Positions 9,568 through 18,706 of a DNA stretch of 64,000 nt are shown piece after piece. Every line of letters starts with the position of its first letter. Positions within the stretch are counted from its first letter, which is position 1. The notes beneath the pieces were generated by a model. The model had not been told where the DNA came from, did not search any database, and was given only the letters and a program-made list of their open reading frames with translations. Location of the stretch: the NCBI GenBank assembly GCA_019240305.1, contig JAFAYP010000573.1:1-64000 (forward strand), given 5' to 3'. Position numbers and translations under genes: made by a program. This DNA is from Solirubrobacterales bacterium. Lineage in GTDB: Bacteria; Actinomycetota; Thermoleophilia; Solirubrobacterales; Solirubrobacteraceae.

Positions 9568-9619
9568 CAGGGGTCGGCGGTTGACGTGCGCGTCGGTCTG
9601 CCGCGGCGGCGGGTCGCGC

Positions 9620-10156
9620 CTAGAGTACGCCGAAGCCGAGCAGGACGGCCATCACGATCAGCGCGGCCCCGGTGAGGAGGTCGGGCCGGACCGGGATGAG
9701 GTGAGCCGCGACGCGGCCGATCTGCAGGCCGGCGAGCGACATCAGCGCGGTGGTGGTCGCGAACAGCGGCGGCGCCAGCCACGGTGAGTAGCCGAGCAGG
9801 CCGAGGCTCGTCCCGGCCACGACGTTATCCACGCTCAGCGGCACCGGGAGACCGAACAGCATGACCCGCTCGTTGAGCTCGTCCGGTACTTCGGTGCGCC
9901 AAGCCTGGACGATGAGGTAGAGCCCGTAGACGCCGAGCGCGATCGCGCCCACGATGTCGGCGGTCGAGCCGATCACGCCGCCCACGTAGTGACCCACGAC
10001 GATCCCCACCAGCGGTGCGACTCCGTCCCAGATCCCGAACGTCACGGCGATCTTGACCGAGCGGCGCCACGTCGGCCGAAGGCCGCCGAGGACGATCGCC
10101 GTGCGGAAGTTGTCGAGGCTGAGCGTGAACCCCAGGATGAGCAGGCTGCCGATCAT
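9620..10156 (-). CDS. MntP/CadD-like cation efflux membrane protein
   Basis: Repeated half motifs LSLDNFRTAIVLGG and LSVDNVVAGTSLG with six hydrophobic segments. Confidence 0.65.
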   Translation of the reverse strand: MIGSLLILGFTLSLDNFRTAIVLGGLRPTWRRSVKIAVTFGIWDGVAPLVGIVVGHYVGGVIGSTADIVGAIALGVYGLYLIVQAWRTEVPDELNERVMLFGLPVPLSVDNVVAGTSLGLLGYSPWLAPPLFATTTALMSLAGLQIGRVAAHLIPVRPDLLTGAALIVMAVLLGFGVL

Positions 10157-10263
10157 TCGTACCTCGGCGGATGGCGACGGAGATCAGTGGCGCGGGGCGA
10201 CCCGCTCCGCGTCCCGGCAGGACGCGGAGCGGGCGCAGAGCCGATCGGCCGCAAGCGGCAGAC

Positions 10264-11967
10264 CTACTCTTCGGGCAGCGCGAACACGAACAGCGCGTCG
10301 CCTGCCCTCGCGCCGAGCGCCTCGGCGAAGAACCCCTCGGTCCACGCGCCCCAGCCGCTCGGCACGGCGATGTACTGCCGTCCGTCGATGCTGTACGTGG
10401 ACGGGCTCGAGTGGTGGCCGCTTCCGCACTGGAACTGCCACAGATGCTCCCCGGTCTTGGCGTCGAGGGCGTTGAACTTCCCCGAGGGCTCACCGGCGAA
10501 CACGAGGCCACCGGCCGTGGTCAGTGTCGATGCGCACATCGGCATGTTCTTGTCGTTGTGCCAGCGCCACGTCTCCTGCCCCGTGGACGGATCGAACGCG
10601 CTGATCGAACCCGCGGTGTCCTCGAGGTCGACGGCCACGCCCGCGCCCCAGTAGGGGATGCTCTCCTTGAACTCCCGGCGCCGCCGCGTGGCCGTCGCGC
10701 CGACGTCCTGCACCGGGACGTAGAACAGGTTCGTGTTCGGGTTGTAGGAGGCGTGCGTCCATTCCTTGGCGCCGGCCGGGCCGGGCCAGAAGTGAGACGG
10801 GACCCCCTCCTCGTGCGGGAACTCCTTGGGCGTCACGTTGCCCTCGGCATCGATCTCGCCCCAGGTGATCCGGTCGACGAAGGGAACCACCCGGATCAGC
10901 GAACAATCGGTGCGGTCCAGGACGAACATGTACCCGTTCTTGTCGAAGTGGGCCAGGCACTTGCGCCCGTCCATCTCGAACAGGATGTTCTCCATCGTCG
11001 AGTCGTAGTCCCACACGTCGTGCGGGGTGTACTGATAGTGGGCCTTGATCTGGCCGGTGTCGGCATCCACGGCGACGACGCAGTCCGTGTAGAGGTTGTC
11101 GCCCTCGCGGACCTGCCCGTCGAAGTCGGGGCATGGGTTGCCGGTCCCGTAGTACAGGAGGTTGAGCTCCGGGTCGTAGGTGGGAGTGATCCAGCAGTTC
11201 GCGCCTCCGCGCTGCCAGGCCTCGCCGTCCTCGGGCCAGGTCTCCGAGCCGGGCTCGCCGGGCTTGGGGATCATGTAGCAGCGCCACACGCGGTCCCCGG
11301 TCTCGACGTTGAAGGCGTCCGTGTGGCCACGGACCCCGAACTCGCCGCCGGAGCTTCCGACGATGACCATGTCCTTGACGACCAGGGGGGCGACCGTCGC
11401 GCTCTCGCCGGCCCGAACATCGCCGTAGACCTGGTCCCAGACGCACTTGCCGGTCTTGGCGTCGAGCGCCAGCACGTGGGCGTTCAGGGTGGTGACGAAC
11501 ACCTTGCCATGGGCGACGGCGCACCCGCGGTTGACGTTGCCGCAGCACAGCGACACGTCGTAGGGGGCGGCGTGCTTGTAGCGCCAGAGCTCCTGTCCGG
11601 TCTTGGCGTCAAGCGCCCAGACCCAGTTGTCCCAGCCGGTGAGGTACATGACGCCGTCCACGACGAGCGGGCTGGCCTCGAACGAATACGTCGATGCGCC
11701 CGCGTGCATGCCCGACGAGCCGGCCTGGAAGACCCACACGGGGACCAGCCGCTTGACGTTGCCGGTGTTGATCTGGTCCAGCGTGCTGTAGCGCTGCCCG
11801 TCGTAGGCGCCGTAGTAGGTCATCCAGTTCTCGGGCTCCGAGCGCGCCTTGAGCAGGCGCTCGTAGGTGACCTCCGAGGTCTGCGGCGCCTCCCCGATGG
11901 CATCGCTCAGGGCGGCGTTCTGGACGGCGACCCCTGCGTCCAGATAGTCCTCTTCCTCTACTGCCAT
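10264..11967 (-). CDS. PQQ-dependent alcohol/methanol-type dehydrogenase
   Basis: Beta-propeller W-motifs (ALDAKTGQELWRY, ALDAKTGKCVWDQ, NALDAKTGEHLWQF), vicinal Cys SLCCGNVNRG, catalytic region TPHDVWDYDS; no hydrophobic N-terminal leader. Confidence 0.92.
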   Translation of the reverse strand: MAVEEEDYLDAGVAVQNAALSDAIGEAPQTSEVTYERLLKARSEPENWMTYYGAYDGQRYSTLDQINTGNVKRLVPVWVFQAGSSGMHAGASTYSFEASPLVVDGVMYLTGWDNWVWALDAKTGQELWRYKHAAPYDVSLCCGNVNRGCAVAHGKVFVTTLNAHVLALDAKTGKCVWDQVYGDVRAGESATVAPLVVKDMVIVGSSGGEFGVRGHTDAFNVETGDRVWRCYMIPKPGEPGSETWPEDGEAWQRGGANCWITPTYDPELNLLYYGTGNPCPDFDGQVREGDNLYTDCVVAVDADTGQIKAHYQYTPHDVWDYDSTMENILFEMDGRKCLAHFDKNGYMFVLDRTDCSLIRVVPFVDRITWGEIDAEGNVTPKEFPHEEGVPSHFWPGPAGAKEWTHASYNPNTNLFYVPVQDVGATATRRRREFKESIPYWGAGVAVDLEDTAGSISAFDPSTGQETWRWHNDKNMPMCASTLTTAGGLVFAGEPSGKFNALDAKTGEHLWQFQCGSGHHSSPSTYSIDGRQYIAVPSGWGAWTEGFFAEALGARAGDALFVFALPEE

Positions 11968-11991
11968 GGTTGCTCTCCTTTCTCCGGTTGC

Positions 11992-12441
11992 CTACGGCTG
12001 CGGTTGGGGCGGGCGGTCGAGCTTGGCCTCGTCAGGGGTGTCCCCCTGCACGATGATCGCCCCGGTCAGTCCCCGGCCCTCGTCGTTGCCGGTGCGCGAG
12101 CCAAACCAGTAGTAGCCCGGACCGTCGAGGTTGAGGTTCGCCTTGCCTTTGGAGTGGTTGACCAGCCAGATGAACTGGCTGTCGCCGTTGCTCGGCAGGA
12201 CCGCGCAGTGCGTGTTCTTGTCGTCGTTGATGAGCGTGAGCTCGAGATCGCCCCCATGGGGCAGGATGAGGATTCCGGGCTCCCAGACCAGCTCGTCCTC
12301 CGGGATCCTGACCGTGGCGCGCATCGGGGACCCCTCCTCGGCGTGTCCCACCGTTCCCGAGCCGAGCACCCGACCCAGCGTCGCTCCATTCTGCCGGGCC
12401 AGCTCCGGCAGCTCGGCGGAGTTCTGTGTGGTGCCAGTCAT
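11992..12441 (-). CDS. Cupredoxin-like PQQ-associated small protein (MSMEG_3727-like)
   Basis: PHGGDLELTLINDDKNTHCAVLPSNGDSQF...GPGYYWFGSRTGNDEGRGLTGAIIVQ; immediately upstream of the PQQ dehydrogenase. Confidence 0.65.
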   Translation of the reverse strand: MTGTTQNSAELPELARQNGATLGRVLGSGTVGHAEEGSPMRATVRIPEDELVWEPGILILPHGGDLELTLINDDKNTHCAVLPSNGDSQFIWLVNHSKGKANLNLDGPGYYWFGSRTGNDEGRGLTGAIIVQGDTPDEAKLDRPPQPQP

Positions 12442-12651
12442 ACGGCAAACCTCCCGGGTCGTGGTTCGGCGAGGCCGCCTCCCGTCAACGAGCGCACGCG
12501 TTCGCCGCCAGCTGCCGCTGGCCGGCCCGGCCTGCGTCGCGCGCCGGGACGCTCCTCTCCAACCGATGCAGTGGCCGTAATGTAACAGTGGGGCCCTTCT
12601 CTTGACTGGTCGTGGTGCGCCGGTCGCCGGTGCGTCGGAATCCGCGTCGAG

Positions 12652-12703
12652 AACGACGATGCGTCATACTCTGTGTATGAAGTCGTTTCGTCCCGTGCGG
12701 GAC
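12652..12703. promoter_or_regulatory. Divergent intergenic region with inverted repeats TCATAC-tctgt-GTATGA and GTCCCG-tg-CGGGAC
   Basis: Direct reading: 12664-12680 and 12690-12703; between divergent genes at 12441 and 12726. Confidence 0.45.
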
Positions 12704-12725
12704 ACCGCCGCTAGCCTCTGATCCG

Positions 12726-13547
12726 ATGCTCGCTCAGCCCGCCTACTTCTCGAGGATCGTGGCTCGGCTGCAGTGGGACCCGCGGGCCATCGACTTCACG
12801 CCCGATGCGCGCGCTTGGCCGGAGCTCGCCGATGAGCGTCGCGAGCGCCTGACGAGGCTGCTCTGCGGCTTCCGCGTCGCCGAGACGGCGGTCGCCGAGC
12901 ACCTGACGCCGTTCGGGCGCGCCGCCGACGACACGCTCGTCACCTGGGCGCTGTTCCTGCAGCGCCGCGACGAGCAGCGCCACGCCCAGCTCTTCGATCG
13001 CATCGCGGCGGAGGTGGTCGGGCTGGCGGGGGATGCTCCCGCCGATCGACTCGCCGCCGCCCGCGAGCATGTCTCGGCCGACGTCCTCGAGCTCTTCGAG
13101 GAGCGTCTGCCGGCGATGGCGGCCGAGCTCTCGGCGGGACGCGCCGGGCTCGGCGAGGGCGTCGGCCTCTACCACATGCTGCTCGAGGGCGCGGTGTTCG
13201 CCGCCGGCCAGTCGGCGCTGCTCTCCGAGCTCGCCGACGAGGCGCTGCCCGGCGTGTACCGGGGCGTGCAGCGGGTCGAGCTCGACGAGCGGTGGCATGT
13301 CGGGTTCGGACTGCGCTGCCTCGTCGACGCCGAGCCGACCCCGCAGTTCCTCGAAGAGATCCGTCAGGGTGCCCAGGCCGCCGTCGACGCGTGGGGGGAC
13401 GACGTCGGCGAGTCGATCCGTGAGCACCATAAGGACCTCATCGCGCGACGGCTGGCGGTCGCCGCGCACCGGGCGCGACCGCCGGCGATCCAGCGCGCGT
13501 CGCTCGATCGCCTCGACATGATCCTGCAGCGGCGCGCGGCGGTCTGA
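12726..13547 (+). CDS. Ferritin-like diiron / ribonucleotide reductase R2-like protein
   Basis: RRDEQRHAQLFDRIA and ELDERWHVGFGL resemble the two E-x2-H diiron motifs. Confidence 0.65.
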   Translation: MLAQPAYFSRIVARLQWDPRAIDFTPDARAWPELADERRERLTRLLCGFRVAETAVAEHLTPFGRAADDTLVTWALFLQRRDEQRHAQLFDRIAAEVVGLAGDAPADRLAAAREHVSADVLELFEERLPAMAAELSAGRAGLGEGVGLYHMLLEGAVFAAGQSALLSELADEALPGVYRGVQRVELDERWHVGFGLRCLVDAEPTPQFLEEIRQGAQAAVDAWGDDVGESIREHHKDLIARRLAVAAHRARPPAIQRASLDRLDMILQRRAAV

Positions 13548-13623
13548 GCTCCCGCGCCGGGTCGGCCCCCTCGGCCTTGCGCCGCCCGCGCGAGGTCGTC
13601 CTCTCTCGGCCCGCGCCGCGCGG

Positions 13624-14436
13624 TCAGCGGGCGTGTCGGCGGTCGTAGAGGCGTCTGGCCCAGACGTAGGAGACGAGGGCGATGCCGGCGCTCCACGCGA
13701 TGGCGGCGATCGCGTGGCCTGCGCTCGGGGTGCCGGTGAGGAGGTGGCGAAGGGTGTCGGTGACGGGGGTGAAGGGCTGGTAGGCGGCGAACTGGCGCAG
13801 CCCGACGGGCATCGTGGCGGTGGGGACGAAGCCGCTGCCCAGGAACGGGAGCAGCGTGAGGAACATCGGGGTGTTGCTCGCGGTCTCCACGCTCTTGGCG
13901 GCCAGGCCGAGCGCGACCGCCAGCCAGATGAGCGCCAATGCGAACAGGGCGATGATCCCGGCGGCGGCCAGCCAGTCGATTGCGGAGGCGGTGGGGTCAA
14001 AGCCGAGGCCCAGGGCGACGCCCGCGACGATGGCGACGCTGCCCAGGGTCTGGATGAGCGCGGCGAGCACGTGGCCGGTGAGCACCGACGCGCGCGCGAT
14101 CGCCATCGTGCGAAAGCGATCGATGATCCCGCCGGTCATGTCCATGGCGACGGTGATCGCGGTGCCCTGGACGGTGGCGGCGACGGTCAGGAGCAGAATC
14201 CCCGGGACGAGGTAGTTCAGGTACGCCGCGCGTCCTCGGGCGGGCGCACCGGCCGCTGCGCCCACGCCGCGGAGACCGGCTCCGAGCTGGCCGCCGAAGA
14301 CGTAGACGAACAGCAGCAGGAACACGATCGGAAAGGCGATGAGGATCAGGGTCATCGAGGGGTAGCGGCGCAGGCGGCGCAGGTTGCGCCGCAGCATCGT
14401 CGCGGAGTCGCCGACCGTGTGGGCAACGGTGGTCAT
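13624..14436 (-). CDS. ABC transporter permease (DrrB/ABC-2 type)
   Basis: MTTVAHTVGDSATMLRRNLRRLRRYPSMTLILIAFPIVFLLLFVYVFGG; six hydrophobic segments. Confidence 0.88.
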   Translation of the reverse strand: MTTVAHTVGDSATMLRRNLRRLRRYPSMTLILIAFPIVFLLLFVYVFGGQLGAGLRGVGAAAGAPARGRAAYLNYLVPGILLLTVAATVQGTAITVAMDMTGGIIDRFRTMAIARASVLTGHVLAALIQTLGSVAIVAGVALGLGFDPTASAIDWLAAAGIIALFALALIWLAVALGLAAKSVETASNTPMFLTLLPFLGSGFVPTATMPVGLRQFAAYQPFTPVTDTLRHLLTGTPSAGHAIAAIAWSAGIALVSYVWARRLYDRRHAR

Positions 14437-15401
14437 CGCGCGCTGGCCTGCTGCGCGCCGGCGTCCGGCGAGCTGGGATGAGCGGTGACGGCGAAGAACA
14501 CGTCGTCGAGATCCGGCGTGTGGATCTCAAGCTGCTCAACGTCGAGTCCCGCGTCGTCGAGCCTGCCGAGCAGATCGCGCAGCGTGGCCACGCTCCCGTC
14601 CGCCGCCACCTGCAGGGTGAGGTCGTTCTCATCGCGTGACATCGCCTGCAGGAGCTCGGCGGCCGTCGCGAGCTGATCCGGGTCGGCGAAGCGCAGCTGG
14701 ATGCGCCCGCCCGGGATCCGGCGCTTGAGTTCGGTCGGAGTGCCCTGGGCGACGATTCGGCCGTTGTCAAGCACGGCGATCCGGTCGGCGAGCTGGTCGG
14801 CCTCGTCCAGGTACTGGGTGGTGAGCAGGATCGTCACACCCTCGCTGACGAGCCTGCGGATGGTGTGCCACATCGTGCGGCGGCTGCGCGGGTCAAGGCC
14901 GGTGGTGGGCTCATCGAGAAAGATCACCCGGGGTGAGCCGACCAGCGTCATCGCCAGGTCAAGCCGGCGGCGCATCCCCCCTGAGTACGTCGACGCCGGC
15001 CGCGTCGCGGCGTCGGCCAGCTCGAAGCGCTCGAGCAGCTCGGCCACCCGCGCGGGGCGCTCGGACCGCGGGAGATGCTGCAGGTCAGCCATCAGACGCA
15101 GGTTCTCCTGCCCGGTGAGCAGGTCGTCCAGGGCCGAGAACTGACCGGTGACGCCGATCACGGCGCGCACCGCTTCGGCCTCGGTGGCAACGTCGTGGCC
15201 GAGGACCGCCACGTGCCCGGCGTCGGCAGAGATCAGGGTGCTCAAGATTCGCACCATCGTCGTCTTGCCGGCGCCGTTGGGTCCCAGCAGCGCGAAGATC
15301 GTCCCCTCGCCGACCTCGAGATCGATGCCGTCGAGGACGCGCGTCTGCCCGAAGCAGTGACGCACCCCGGTGGCCGTGATCGCCGCAGCGGACGGGCTCA
15401 T
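14433..15401 (-). CDS. ABC transporter ATP-binding protein (DrrA-like)
   Basis: Walker A GPNGAGKTT, signature YSGGMRRRLDLAM, Walker B VIFLDEPTTGLDPRSR. Confidence 0.93.
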   Translation of the reverse strand: MSPSAAAITATGVRHCFGQTRVLDGIDLEVGEGTIFALLGPNGAGKTTMVRILSTLISADAGHVAVLGHDVATEAEAVRAVIGVTGQFSALDDLLTGQENLRLMADLQHLPRSERPARVAELLERFELADAATRPASTYSGGMRRRLDLAMTLVGSPRVIFLDEPTTGLDPRSRRTMWHTIRRLVSEGVTILLTTQYLDEADQLADRIAVLDNGRIVAQGTPTELKRRIPGGRIQLRFADPDQLATAAELLQAMSRDENDLTLQVAADGSVATLRDLLGRLDDAGLDVEQLEIHTPDLDDVFFAVTAHPSSPDAGAQQASAR

Positions 15402-15805
15402 CAGCGTCTCCCCGGGCCTCCCACGCCCGCAGCTGCGGACAGCTCACCGACAGCGCGCAGCGCCTCGAGGTGGCTCTCCCACTCCTGCTGCAACCTCGGG
15501 ATGCGTTCGCACAGGAACTCGGCGAAGGCGGCCATCTCCAACACCGCGGCTCGCCGGTCGGGCGGAGCGTGGCCGAGGACGTCCAGGCCCTCGCGCACCA
15601 GCTCCCCCAGCTCCGCTCCGGCGATCGCGCTGCGACTCGCGAGCAGCGCCTCGGACAGGTCTCCGATGCTCTGCTCGGGCGGATCGCACACCGCCAGATA
15701 GCCCAACAGCCGCCCCGCCATCGGTGGGTAGGCATGGCGGCGCGCGGAGAAGCGGCCCATGTGATCGGCGAACGTGAGCGCGGCATCGGTCGGCACGGGA
15801 GACAA
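15401..15805 (-). CDS. GbsR/MarR-type transcriptional regulator
   Basis: FSARRHAYPPMAGRLLGYLAVCDPPEQSIGDLSEALLASRSAIAGAELGELVREGLV-like winged HTH; overlaps ABC ATPase start. Confidence 0.8.
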   Translation of the reverse strand: MSPVPTDAALTFADHMGRFSARRHAYPPMAGRLLGYLAVCDPPEQSIGDLSEALLASRSAIAGAELGELVREGLDVLGHAPPDRRAAVLEMAAFAEFLCERIPRLQQEWESHLEALRAVGELSAAAGVGGPGRR

Positions 15806-15812
15806 GCATACA

Positions 15813-15858
15813 CGTATCGCTGAGATAACACAAATCCGTGTTATCTCAGTCCTATACG
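15813..15858. promoter_or_regulatory. Operator-like inverted repeat CTGAGATAACAC-aaatcc-GTGTTATCTCAG with outer cgtat/atacg arms
   Basis: Direct reading: 12-bp perfect arms 15820-15831 / 15838-15849, 15 bp upstream of the regulator start codon. Confidence 0.85.
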
Positions 15859-16100
15859 GGCGTCACGTCGCCCACCCGCCGGAGCTCGTGACCGCCACGA
15901 TCTTGCCCGACCGGCGTTCGATCATCTGGGGCAGCGTGGCGCGCACGATGCGCAGCAGCGGCCAGACCAGCTCGTTGAGATAGCCCTGGAACGCCTCGTC
16001 GGTCGAACTCGGTCGAACCGACGGAGCCGCCGTGCCGTGCACGCTGGTGGCCTCCGCGCGCTTGGTGACCGAGGCTCGGGCGCAGCCGCCGCTACGGTCG

Positions 16101-17381
16101 CTACGGCGACGGCAACGGCGACGGAGCGGCGAGCGGCGTCGTCCCGTACCCAGGGTCGTTCGACAAGGCCGCCGGGAAGTGGCCGATCGGCCGCCACCCG
16201 GTCGCGGTGCGTCGCACCATCGTGTCGAGCGCGGTCACGTTGTCGGTCCAGTTCCACGCGTAGATCGTGAGCCGATAGCGGCCGGGCACGAGCGTCGCCG
16301 GCAGCGGCGGGGTCGTGCCTCCGGCGACCCGGAAGAGCCAATGCGGGACGCACAGGGGCCGCCGCGCGAAGCACCAGAAGCCCGGCGCGTGCGCTCCCGG
16401 CGCGTAGATCAGCCTCCGCTGGACGAAGGGGAGCAGGTGCGTGCCGCGGAACGTCCACTCCAGCGGGGTCATCCGCGTCCCGGCGGGCGTCTCGAGCCGG
16501 TAGGCGAGGGCGGCGGGAGCGAGGACGGGTGTCGGATAGGTCGTCCTCTGCACGAATGTCTGCGGGCTGTAGACGGCGGCGACGACCTGGCCGTCGGCGG
16601 AGACCTCAGGACGCGCGATCTCCGGATGGGCGTGGTCGACGTAGGGTCGGAGCACGCTTCCGCCCGGGCGCAACGGGTTGACATACCCACCGGCGAGGTC
16701 GAGCTCGGAGAACGCGATGTGGCCGTAGTCGGGCAGGACGTGTCCGAGGACCGTGTGGAACGGACGCACGAGCTCGCCCGTCCGGACCGAGGGCGCGATG
16801 TGCCAGTACACGTAATTGCCGACCTGCACGCGGGCGTTCGGACCGACCGCGGTCAGCACGGTGGCGACACCGGGCTGCACGGCGTAGACGGCCGCGCCGT
16901 CGCGGGCCTGGATGTCGATCCCGACGTGCAGCGAGTCGGGCCGCAGCTCGTTGAACCCGGCACGCACGCCGTGCTCGGCATGAAACGGCTTCAGCGGCCA
17001 GCCCGTGAGCGCACCGTACGGACGGCATCCCGTCGAGCACGGCAGTCCGTCGGCGTACATCGAGGGCACCGCCAGCGGCCCCGGAATGCGATCGGCCGGG
17101 TTGGGCGCGAACGGCAGCGCGTCGACGGGCTCGCGGCCGACCGAGAGCGCACCCCGGTGGGCCGCCCGCACCCCGGACGGCGTTCGCGCGCCGCGGCCGG
17201 CGAGTTGGGAGCGCCCGCGGCCGAGATCGGGGCGTGCCCGCACGGTCGCGTGCTCGCCGGCCCCGACGACGACCGCGACGACGGCGCCGAGGGCGAGAAC
17301 CAGCGCCGCGACGCTGGCGCGGCGAGCCCGCCGCCGCCGCCGCCGTCGGGCGATACGACGCTCGGCCGCCCGGCGCACCAT
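16101..17381 (-). CDS. Membrane-anchored/secreted protein with M23 (LytM)-like domain
   Basis: N-terminal basic stretch plus TM; SLHVGIDIQARDGAAVYAVQPGVATVL resembles HxGxD M23 core. Confidence 0.5.
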   Translation of the reverse strand: MVRRAAERRIARRRRRRRARRASVAALVLALGAVVAVVVGAGEHATVRARPDLGRGRSQLAGRGARTPSGVRAAHRGALSVGREPVDALPFAPNPADRIPGPLAVPSMYADGLPCSTGCRPYGALTGWPLKPFHAEHGVRAGFNELRPDSLHVGIDIQARDGAAVYAVQPGVATVLTAVGPNARVQVGNYVYWHIAPSVRTGELVRPFHTVLGHVLPDYGHIAFSELDLAGGYVNPLRPGGSVLRPYVDHAHPEIARPEVSADGQVVAAVYSPQTFVQRTTYPTPVLAPAALAYRLETPAGTRMTPLEWTFRGTHLLPFVQRRLIYAPGAHAPGFWCFARRPLCVPHWLFRVAGGTTPPLPATLVPGRYRLTIYAWNWTDNVTALDTMVRRTATGWRPIGHFPAALSNDPGYGTTPLAAPSPLPSP

Positions 17382-17773
17382 GCGCTGGTGGCGCAGACGC
17401 TCGAGCTCGGCGATTGCGGGCTCGCTCAGGGACAGGTGATCAGTCGCTGTGATGGCGTGTTCCTTGACGGGCCCTCGGAGAATGCTAATCGTCGGCGGCA
17501 GGGGAGGCGACGGCTGGGACGGCCACGACGCCGGCGTGCGCCTCGGCAGCGCGCGGGATCACTGCCGGCGTCGGATCGGGCGGCGGTGCGAGAAGGCACA
17601 CGCCCGGCATTCTTCTACAAGCCGCGCGTTGAGCCTGCAACTGCCGCAGGTTTGAGAACTCGCGCGACCCGCGGGAGCGCGCCCGGGGAGACGCGAAGTC
17701 GTGGCCTTCGGTTCCGGGGAGGACGGGTCAGGCCAGCTGGACGCACCGGTTCCGAGAAGACGGGAAGACCGGG

Positions 17774-18397
17774 CTACAGCGGTGGGACCTGGTTATTGAC
17801 CTGCGGACCGTGGTACTGGTGGTCGTGGTCTGAGCAGGCGGGCGGGAACGTGAACTGGACGCTGTCGCTGCGCACCCCGTTGTAGCTGGCGAACAGGGTC
17901 ACGCGGCCGAGGGTGCCCACCGGGCACCGTGGATCGGTGCTGCTCTGCACCCGGACGATGATCTTCATGATGTTGCCGGGCACGCCCCACATCACCGCGT
18001 GGTGGGAGTGGTAGATGAGGCGGTGTTCGACGGTCATGATGATCAGGCGGTCGGGCTGGCGGCGGACGCGGTCGACCTGGCAGAGGATCCCGGAAGCGGT
18101 GTTGGCGGCCAGGTTGACGTCACCGTGGCCGCGGGCGTAGCTGCCGATCGCGCCGGCGATCGGCGCACCCGTGTGAAAGCCCCATGGCGGGATCCCAGCC
18201 ACGATCGGGACCTGGGCGCAGTACTGGACCGAAGCTCCGGCGGCCGAGCTCGCCATGACGGCCAGCGCAAGCAGCGGCGCCAGCAGTAAGCCCGCGAGCC
18301 CGGTGCGCGCAGAGCGCTCGTCTGGCGTTGCGCGGAAAGTCCGGGTCCTGGCGACCATCAGCCGGAGCCCGTCGGACGACGCAACGGTCGAGTCCAC
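17774..18397 (-). CDS. Secreted protein of unknown function
   Basis: Signal-like LAGLLLAPLLALAVMASSAAGASVQYC followed by soluble domain. Confidence 0.5.
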   Translation of the reverse strand: MDSTVASSDGLRLMVARTRTFRATPDERSARTGLAGLLLAPLLALAVMASSAAGASVQYCAQVPIVAGIPPWGFHTGAPIAGAIGSYARGHGDVNLAANTASGILCQVDRVRRQPDRLIIMTVEHRLIYHSHHAVMWGVPGNIMKIIVRVQSSTDPRCPVGTLGRVTLFASYNGVRSDSVQFTFPPACSDHDHQYHGPQVNNQVPPL

Positions 18398-18706
18398 CGC
18401 GCGGCGCCCCCACCCCGGTGTCGCGCGCTGACGGATGATCGAACGCCTACAGCTGAGCCGTTCATCGTCTCGCTATCGGCCTTGGCGCCGAATGCCTCAA
18501 CCCCCCGCCCTTGGCCTCGACGAACGCTCGAGGGTTCTCCGTCCCGCCTCTGCCAAGCGCCCAGCGGTCGTGGTGGTCTGCCTACACGCGCCGCCACCGT
18601 CGTCGACGCCCGCCGGACGCCCCGGTTTCACCTGCGCCCAGACCGTCTCGTGAACACGCGGTCGAGCGGCGGCGACCCGAGCCGTGGCGGGAGGTCCAGC
18701 GGGGAG

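Noticed and set aside
10171-12585. 804-aa plus-strand ORF
   Set aside because: Antisense shadow of the PQQ dehydrogenase and its partner; no recognisable domains
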